A stretch of DNA of 64,000 bases from Parus major. Lineage: Eukaryota; Chordata; Aves; Passeriformes; Paridae. Where the stretch lies: NCBI RefSeq assembly GCF_001522545.3, contig NC_031769.1:149621198-149685197 (forward strand), read 5' to 3'. Position numbers and translations under genes: made by a program. The notes beneath the pieces were generated by a model. It was not told the origin of the DNA and made no database searches. It saw only the letters and a list, made by a program, of their open reading frames with translations. Shown here one piece after another: positions 57,996 through 64,000 of this stretch; within the stretch, counting starts at the first letter, position 1, and each line of letters begins with the position of its first letter.

Positions 57996-58628
57996 CACAC
58001 CCTGATTTGGGTTGAAATAGGATTATTTTAGCTGCAGAAGAGACCATGAATTTGTTAGAAGGAGGGAACAGGAAAACACTCCCTCTGTCTCCCACAACTC
58101 CCACAGAATTCCTTCCCGTGACAGAAATAACATTTCCCCTCTACCCCCTTTTATCCTTGTGTTTAAAAATTAATTTAAAGCAGCATAGACACTGCCTTCA
58201 ACACTCCCTGCTCCTCCTTATTGAGCCATAAAACCTTTTCCCATATAAAATATCCTGAACTGGAATAGCTTTGGGGTTTCTCTGGAGTTTCACCCCTCAT
58301 TGCCTATGTTCACATCCTCCTTTCCACACCAGAGGATGGTGGGAACACAGAAGCAATTATTAAATCTCCCAAACTGGGGGCGGGGATTAAAGGAAATTAT
58401 TTGCAATCAAAAGGTTATTTCAGCTTGGAAAACCATTCCTGCTCACGGACAGGTGGCCGCGGGATCCGTGCCAACTTCAGGAATCCCTCTGCTCTTTTTT
58501 TCCCACTTTCCCAGCTTTAACAGCTGTGACCTCTCAGACCTCCCCGTATCCTCCTGCAAATCCTCCTTCCAGGCAAGCCCGGAGGGCAGCAGGAGCTGCA
58601 GATGCTGCGGAGCCCAACTGGCACCTGG

Positions 58629-58647
58629 GGATGGATGGATGGATGGA
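58629..58647. repeat. Short GGAT microsatellite
   Basis: About four and a half tandem GGAT units. Confidence 0.85.
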
Positions 58648-59037
58648 CTGGGAACAGGGAAGCTGCCAGATGCAGATGGTCGGCTTTGCCGGTGCCAAGG
58701 GCGGTGGCGAATCCGGCCTCATGCTGAAATCCACACAGAGGTGCCAGGATCCAACCTGGGAAGAGCCAAGCAGAGACTGGATGGTCCTGCATCATCCACA
58801 CATTCCCTAATGGAATGAAACCAAGGTTTGGAAGGGAACACAACGGCTTCATCCCAAAGGAAGCTCCTTCAGACAGAGAATTTGGGTGTAGAAAGTGGAA
58901 ATCTCAGTGCTCTGCTGGGGAGAGACCAGACCTGGTAGGAGGGATATTAGTCGGTATTAAGGAGCTAATTCCAATTATTTCCAAGGTAGCAGAAGGAAAT
59001 AAACACCCAGGGACTGAGAAAGCTGATTACATAATCC

Positions 59038-59120
59038 CAGAATAATTTCAGTTGGAACGGACCTTAAAGATCATGTCATTCCAACCCCCTGCCACGAGCA
59101 GGGAACCTTCCAGTATATCT
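59038..59120 (-). mobile_element. CR1 3' end remnant
   Basis: GAATAATTTCAGTTGGAACG, GACCTTAAAGATCATGTCAT, CCAACCCCCTGCCACGAGCA. Confidence 0.8.
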
Positions 59121-59272
59121 TCCAAACATTATGTTGGTTTTGGATATGAATATATAATTATTTAGAATTTTTTCTCCATGTTGAGTACAACAGACACTTA
59201 AACTCAACTGGGAAATTTCATTGACTCAGTCCAAGGGCAAAACTTGACCTATGGGAGAGATGTACAAATGCC

Positions 59273-59303
59273 TTCCTTCCTTTCCTTCCTTCCATTGCAT
59301 GAA
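59273..59303. repeat. Short CCTT microsatellite
   Basis: CCTTCCTTCCTTTCCTTCCT-type run of about 30 bp. Confidence 0.8.
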
Positions 59304-59449
59304 GCCCTTTCCAGCTCCTAGAAAACAGATCTGTTGCCCAGTGAAACTCCTGGAGATCTTATTTAGGATCCCTCTGCACTTGCCAATCCAGGAGTTTTCT
59401 CCAGCTTTTTTTAGAGTATTTTACATCTTTTTTTTTGGGATGTTCCTGT

Positions 59450-59512
59450 GCAGGGCCAAGAGTTGGATTTGATGATCCTTCCAGCTCAGGATACTCCCTG
59501 ATTTATCCCACC
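59450..59512 (+). mobile_element. CR1 3' end remnant
   Basis: CAGGGCCAAGAGTTGGATTT, GATGATCCTTCCAGCTCAGG, ATACTCCCTGAT. Confidence 0.55.
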
Positions 59513-59539
59513 AGGATGAAACAGATGGATCCATCCTTC

Positions 59540-60130
59540 GGCCTGAAAGAAGCCTAAATGTTTACTTAGCCTGGACAGAATTAATCAGTGGAAAACGTTG
59601 CTCCAGCACTTGCCAAGTGACCTTTTTTGCCCCCAAAAACTGGATTGCTCATTCCCGAGCTCCGAGACCTGCCCGGGCACAGCCCGGAGCTCAGCCCAGA
59701 TGCTGGCACCAGTTGGACTCAGCTCAGCGCAGCAACTCACGGAAAAGTTTAAAGGAATTTATCCCAATTTTATCAGGATAAGAAATAATTCAGGGAATTT
59801 GTGCCTTGTGGAGCTGCCATTCATCCATGCCCTGCTTCCCCCTCCCTCCTTTTTTGGGTGCCTTTTCTTTTAAATCCCAACTTTCACACTGGAATTGGCA
59901 CAGGAAAACGTCGAGGTTCGATCTGATAAAAGCTTGGAGAAGTTACGACCCTTTGTGTGGAAAACCATCTGGGAAAAGGGTGGAAAAAAAGCAGCTCTGC
60001 CATTACTAATATCTTATTAGAGCAGATATTTAGGAATTAAATATATTCCTCACTCCCACAGCTGTCACTGTCAGGTATAAAAACAGGGAGTGTGTAAATA
60101 TCCAGCACTGGAAAATATATTCCAAATGGG
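59540..60130. promoter_or_regulatory. Candidate conserved non-coding element
   Basis: CR1-free, with a CpG/GC part (59655-59745: CATTCCCGAGCTCCGAGACC, CTCAGCGCAGCAACTCACGG) followed by AT motifs (GTTTAAAGGAATTTATCCCA, CTAATATCTTATTAGAGC, AGGAATTAAATATATTCC). Non-coding by inspection. Confidence 0.37.
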
Positions 60131-60707
60131 ATGCTGTTAGGAGGCATAATTAGCCTTAGGAAAACAACTTCCAAAGGGTCCAAACCACTTCAAAATAAGT
60201 TTTAAATACAGCATGTGGCCAATTTGGAAAACTTTATCCACAGGGAGATTTCATCTTGCCAAGCTACTCCATTGCTATTGAAGTCTGGGTTAGAAAAGGT
60301 GAATAATATCCCATAAAATGTATCTTATTACATCTTAATACATCTTATTTATCTAATTACAGCTGGTGTTTGGGGAATTTGGATGGCGAAAAGGAAGAGT
60401 TAAACTTGGAACTTCATGGTCCCATGAGAGATTTTATCCTGGAGCACCTGGGCAGGAATAAATGGATGCCCTGGGATAGAGGGAGCAGCAGCAAGAGTGT
60501 TAAAGGGTTTTAGAGGCCAGTTCCAAATCCCAACAGAACCACACTCACGCCCTGGGGGACTTTGAACAAGATATATCCCCAGACTGGATGAGGAAGGATC
60601 AATCCTCTGCTTCCTTCCCATGGCATCTGCCCTGGCTGCCCGGAGCCCATGACAGACCCCATGCACTAATCTATACAAAAGAGCATTACAGCCATAATTA
60701 ACATTTT

Positions 60708-61115
60708 TTTATGGAATTGTGGAATGGTTTGGGTTGAAGGGACCTTAAAGACCATCCAGTTCCAACTCCTGCCATGGTCAGAGAGACCTTCCAACTCAGG
60801 TTGCTCCAAACCCCATCCAACCTGGCCTTGGACATTTCCAAGGATCCAGGGGCAGCCACAGCTTCTCAAAGGAATTCCACCACAGTCCCTCACCAACATC
60901 ACAGGGAAGAATTCCTTAACAATATCCCATGTATCCCTGCCCTCTGGCAATGGGAAGCCATTCCCTGTGTCCTGTCCCTCCACCCCTTATCCAAAGTCCC
61001 TCTCCCACCCTTTTGGAGCCCCTTTAGCCACTGAGGGGGTTCTAAAGTCTCCCTGGAGTCTTTTCCAGGTTGGACACCCCCAGCTCTCCCCGCCTTGCTC
61101 CAGAGCACTCAGAGA
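60708..61115 (-). mobile_element. CR1 LINE fragment with 3' end
   Basis: GGAATTGTGGAATGGTTTGG, GGTTGCTCCAAACCCCATCC, CCATGTATCCCTGCCCTCTG, GGAGCCCCTTTAGCCACTGA, TTGCTCCAGAGCACTC. Confidence 0.93.
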
Positions 61116-62429
61116 ATTTTTTTACTTTTTCCACGATGGCATGGGAAGGACCATCTCCAATCTGCTGTCCCAGCACCTGGAGATGGCACCCAGCATTGGA
61201 GAAGACGTCTTGGGTTACTTAAGCCCTCATTTTCACCTCTCCCACCTGAATTCCTGCACCAGATGATCCATCCCCGACCCAAAACCGCTGATCCACAGCT
61301 GCAAACTCCCAACTTTTAATCCCTCTAAAGCTCCTCGCTAAGGATGTTCCGCTTCTGTCTGACAGCTGCTGGACTTTGAAAGCACAGAAAGGCCTCACAA
61401 AAGAGAAGGAAAAGAAATCCTGGCTAATGAAAACGGCTCCTGAGCAAATCCCCCTCGAGCTGCCCGTGCATGTCTCTCAGCCTACTAGAAAAACTAAGGA
61501 AAACATATATAGCCCAAAATTCCATGGGAATGGATTGGTGGGAGCAGCCAGGCAGGAAGATGCTGCCCAGGAGCTTGTTGAGATGTGGTACCACCATGAG
61601 CACCTCTGCTCTGTGACACAACAGAAGTGATGCCCTCCAGGCTGGTTTTAGTTCCTATGGGATCCCTCCACTTGGTTTGTCCAGCCCTGGAGGCTGGGAA
61701 TGCTTGTGGAGCACCCCAACAGAACTGGGAGATAGTTTCTCATCCCAAGCCAATCACAAGTCCCACCACCTGTCCAAAAACACATTTCCTGGAATGCACA
61801 GCCTCCTTTTTTTTAATCTCAATTATCATCCTGGTTCATCTTCTCCCATAGGATCCTTTGGTTGCAAACTCCATCAGGGTTCCAGAATCTCCTTGTCCCT
61901 GACCCAAAGCATTCCAAAAGTAGTGGGGACCCTTCAGAGTAGATCTAGAGAGCCAAACTGGTGCTGAGGATCTGAAATCCACACTGCAAATCAAACACAT
62001 TTTAAGAAATCAAACAAATTGCTTGCTTTGCTCCCACCTGGCCTTGACAATCCAAAGTCCAGCAGGAGATGCTGAACATCCTCCAGAATGGTTTTATCTA
62101 CCAGAGGTCCAGTTTGAACCTCCAGGACTGGTCTGTGAAGACAAACAACTGAAGATGTCTCACTTGGGAGACCAATTTTGAAACTCTGCCCCAACCCAGG
62201 TGAAAATCCCAGAGAGGATGGTGCCGATTCCAGTCGGGAACGGTGGCACCACACTCTCCAACAGTGGTTTTTCACCATCAGATTTGATTTGGGATGGGGG
62301 AAAAAAGACAGAAGGAAGACACTCCTATTATGTTATCCAAGCTATGGACTGGATGACTTCCAGATGATTTCCAACTTGGGCATCTTAGGAGGAATTTTTT
62401 CACAATAAAAAAAATAGAGTAAAATTGGA

Positions 62430-62580
62430 ATAGGCTACCAGGGAGTTCACGGAATCACCATCCCTTGAGGTGTCCAAGGAACAGCTGGACATGGCACTCA
62501 GTGCTCTGGTCTGGACAGGATGAACTCGATGATCTTGGAGGTGTTTTCCAGCCTAAATGATCCTGGGATTTTGTGATCTC
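62430..62580 (+). mobile_element. CR1 3' fragment, old subfamily
   Basis: CCATCCCTTGAGGTGTCCAA, GGATGAACTCGATGATCTTG, GAGGTGTTTTCCAGCCTAAA, GATCCTGGGATTTTGTG. Confidence 0.82.
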
Positions 62581-62654
62581 ATGCCAAAGGGTGCAGCAAA
62601 TCCAACATCTCACACAGCAGGAAGCCGGTGCCATGTTGGGGGCTTTCAATGGAT

Positions 62655-62705
62655 TTAGTTGGAAAAGCCTTTTCAGATCATCCAATCCAACACAACTCCA
62701 GCATG
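62655..62705 (-). mobile_element. CR1 3' end remnant
   Basis: GGATTTAGTTGGAAAAGCCT, TTTCAGATCATCCAATCCAA. A short remnant in opposite orientation to the fragment about 75 bp away. Confidence 0.55.
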
Positions 62706-62829
62706 GGATGAAGCTTCAAGATTTCCCAGGAAGAAAAGATCAGGAAGATCACAGAACGCTGGGCTCCCCAACAAGGATGCTCCAGGGAAGAGCTGATCCA
62801 AGATCCACACAACACCCTGCCGAGTAAAT

Positions 62830-63060
62830 AACCCCTCACTGTCCCCAGGATCAGATGTGGCAGTTTTCTTTTTAATGGAATCCATTCGAAACGCGACAAC
62901 TCCATTAACCAAAATTAAAAAAGGAAAATCCCATTATTCCTAAGGACGTTCATGTGCATTTAGAGCTGGTCATTAACCCCTGAGTCCTGCTTTTATTTTG
63001 GTTTCATTACTTCCTCCAGAGTGGAGCTCCATTACTGCGGCCGACCCAGAAGGAGGGAAC
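62830..63060. promoter_or_regulatory. Candidate conserved non-coding element
   Basis: Unique, with CCATTCGAAACGCGACAACT, CCATTAACCAAAATTAAAAA, GAGCTGGTCATTAACCCC and TTACTGCGGCCGACCC. It borders the purine-rich tract. Confidence 0.33.
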
Positions 63061-63286
63061 GGGAATGCTTCCCCCCAGCGCCAGCAGCCTGGAATTCATG
63101 GAAAAGAAGGAAAAATCCAACCTCCTGGCACAAGGTTGTCCGGGAACTGGACAGGACTGGGGAGACTGGGAGGGTGGAGTGGGGGAGGTCAGGGCAGGGA
63201 GTAGGAGTGATGGAGTCCCTGAATCCCACTGGAAGCTGCACAACTTGGATCTGAGTTTGCCAGGTGAGAAAGCAACCGGCTGGGAG

Positions 63287-64000
63287 AGATGTTTGGGAGA
63301 AGGACAAGGGCAAAAAAAAGGGAAAAGGAAGAAAAAGTGGAGGAAGAAGGAAAAAAAAGAAAAGGAGGAAAAAAAGAGAAATAAAGGAAAATATGAAAAA
63401 AAAGGGGAGGAAGGAAAATAGAGAAAAAAGGAAAAACATAAAAGGGAAAAATTAAAAAAGGGGGAAATGGGAAAAGGAGAAAAAGGAAGATAAAAAAGGA
63501 GGAAATTGAAAAAAGAAATGGAGGGAAGGAGATAAAATGGGCAAATATAAAAAAAGGAAAAGGAAAAGTTAAAGGAGGGAAATAAAGGAAAAAAGGAAAT
63601 TAAAAAAAGGGAGAAGGCAAAAGAATAATGAAAAAGAAAAAAGGAAAAAAAAAGAAAAAAGGAAAAAGGGAAAAAGGGGAAAAAGGATGGAATGGAAAAT
63701 GTAAAAAGGAAAGGAAATAGGAAAACAAAAAAAGAAATAAAGCAAAAGAGAAAAAAATAAAGGAAAAGGGGGAAAAGGGAAAGAAAGGCAGGAGATAAAA
63801 GGAGTAAAGAAAAAAGGGAAAAGGGAAAAAATGAAAAAGAAGAAAAGGAAAGGGGAGAAGGAAAAGAGAAAAAAGTCAAGAATGTGAAAAAGGAAGAAGG
63901 AAAAAAAAGGAAGACTGATGAAAAGTAAAAGGAGGGAAATCTATAAAAAGAGAAAAGGAAAAATATAGCAAACGCAAAGCAAATTAAACGGAGGAAGAGA
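63287..64000 (+). repeat. Long purine-rich (GGAAA/GAAAA) tract, running off the window
   Basis: About 710 bp on the plus strand that is overwhelmingly A and G (GGAAAAAGG, GAAAAGGAG, AAATAAAGGAAAA), with isolated T bases and very few C. It has no fixed unit. The complementary polypyrimidine strand supports a long spurious open frame. The right boundary is beyond the window. Confidence 0.92.

Larger units (their letters stand above)
36950..64000 (-). other. ZC3H3: Presumed upstream ZC3H3 intron, at least 27 kb in window
   Basis: No upstream ZC3H3 exon was recognised from 36950 to the right edge. The large N-terminal exon known in this family would appear as a long minus-strand frame and is absent. 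A small exon ending with two codon bases could still be hidden. Stretches of more than 300 bp with neither repeat nor strong motif include 43881-44980 (AT-rich), 50255-51540, 52911-53715, 54850-56340 and 61116-62425; I see nothing gene-like in them. Confidence 0.55.

Noticed and set aside
63007..63879. Long minus-strand open frame (290 codons), the longest but one in the window
   Set aside because: It is almost entirely Phe, Ser, Leu and Pro because it reads the complement of the purine-rich tract. No domain, splice context or family resemblance.

Overview
This is a vertebrate genomic window, most likely from a bird. At least 45 fragments of CR1 LINEs lie on both strands, many ending in the CR1 3' terminus (ATTCCATGATT-like), and no Alu, B1 or L1 elements are visible. 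Introns are moderate in size and the only recognisable gene is a vertebrate one. There are no bacterial or viral genes.

The gene is ZC3H3 (CCCH-type zinc finger protein 3, Smicl), on the minus strand, so it reads from high to low coordinates. I support seven coding exons: 36756-36949, 26543-26624, 24815-24970, 23017-23086, 18142-18273, 5998-6176 and 4229-4437. All have GT-AG splice sites and every exon-exon phase fits (1,022 coding bases, about 340 codons). They encode the region just before the zinc fingers, all five CCCH fingers, and the C-terminal tail up to what should be the penultimate exon. The 5' exons, including the large N-terminal one, were not found and probably lie right of position 64000. 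The last few codons and the 3' UTR were also not found; they lie within 1-4228 or left of the window.

Layout: 1-4228 is sequence downstream of the last identified exon, with a CpG-rich conserved-looking block at 860-1345. From 4229 to 36949 exons alternate with CR1-rich introns. The 10-kb intron 26625-36755 holds a complex repeat block at 30350-32740 (a 181-bp tandem duplication, then a degenerate minisatellite of about 48 bp whose unit also occurs inverted upstream). 36950-64000 is non-coding, presumably one large upstream intron, with more CR1 copies, an AT-rich tract (39765-40640), and a purine-rich tract running off the right edge (63287-64000).

Between the CR1 copies are about a dozen blocks of unique sequence that keep CpGs and homeodomain-like TAATTA or ATTAA cores. 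They look like conserved non-coding elements. ZC3H3 neighbours the developmental regulator MAFA in human, so they may be enhancers of a neighbouring gene. That is inference from composition and remembered synteny; no alignment was possible. Apart from ZC3H3 I found no protein-coding gene, tRNA, rRNA, CRISPR array or intact transposon, and nothing that qualifies as an undescribed biological system.
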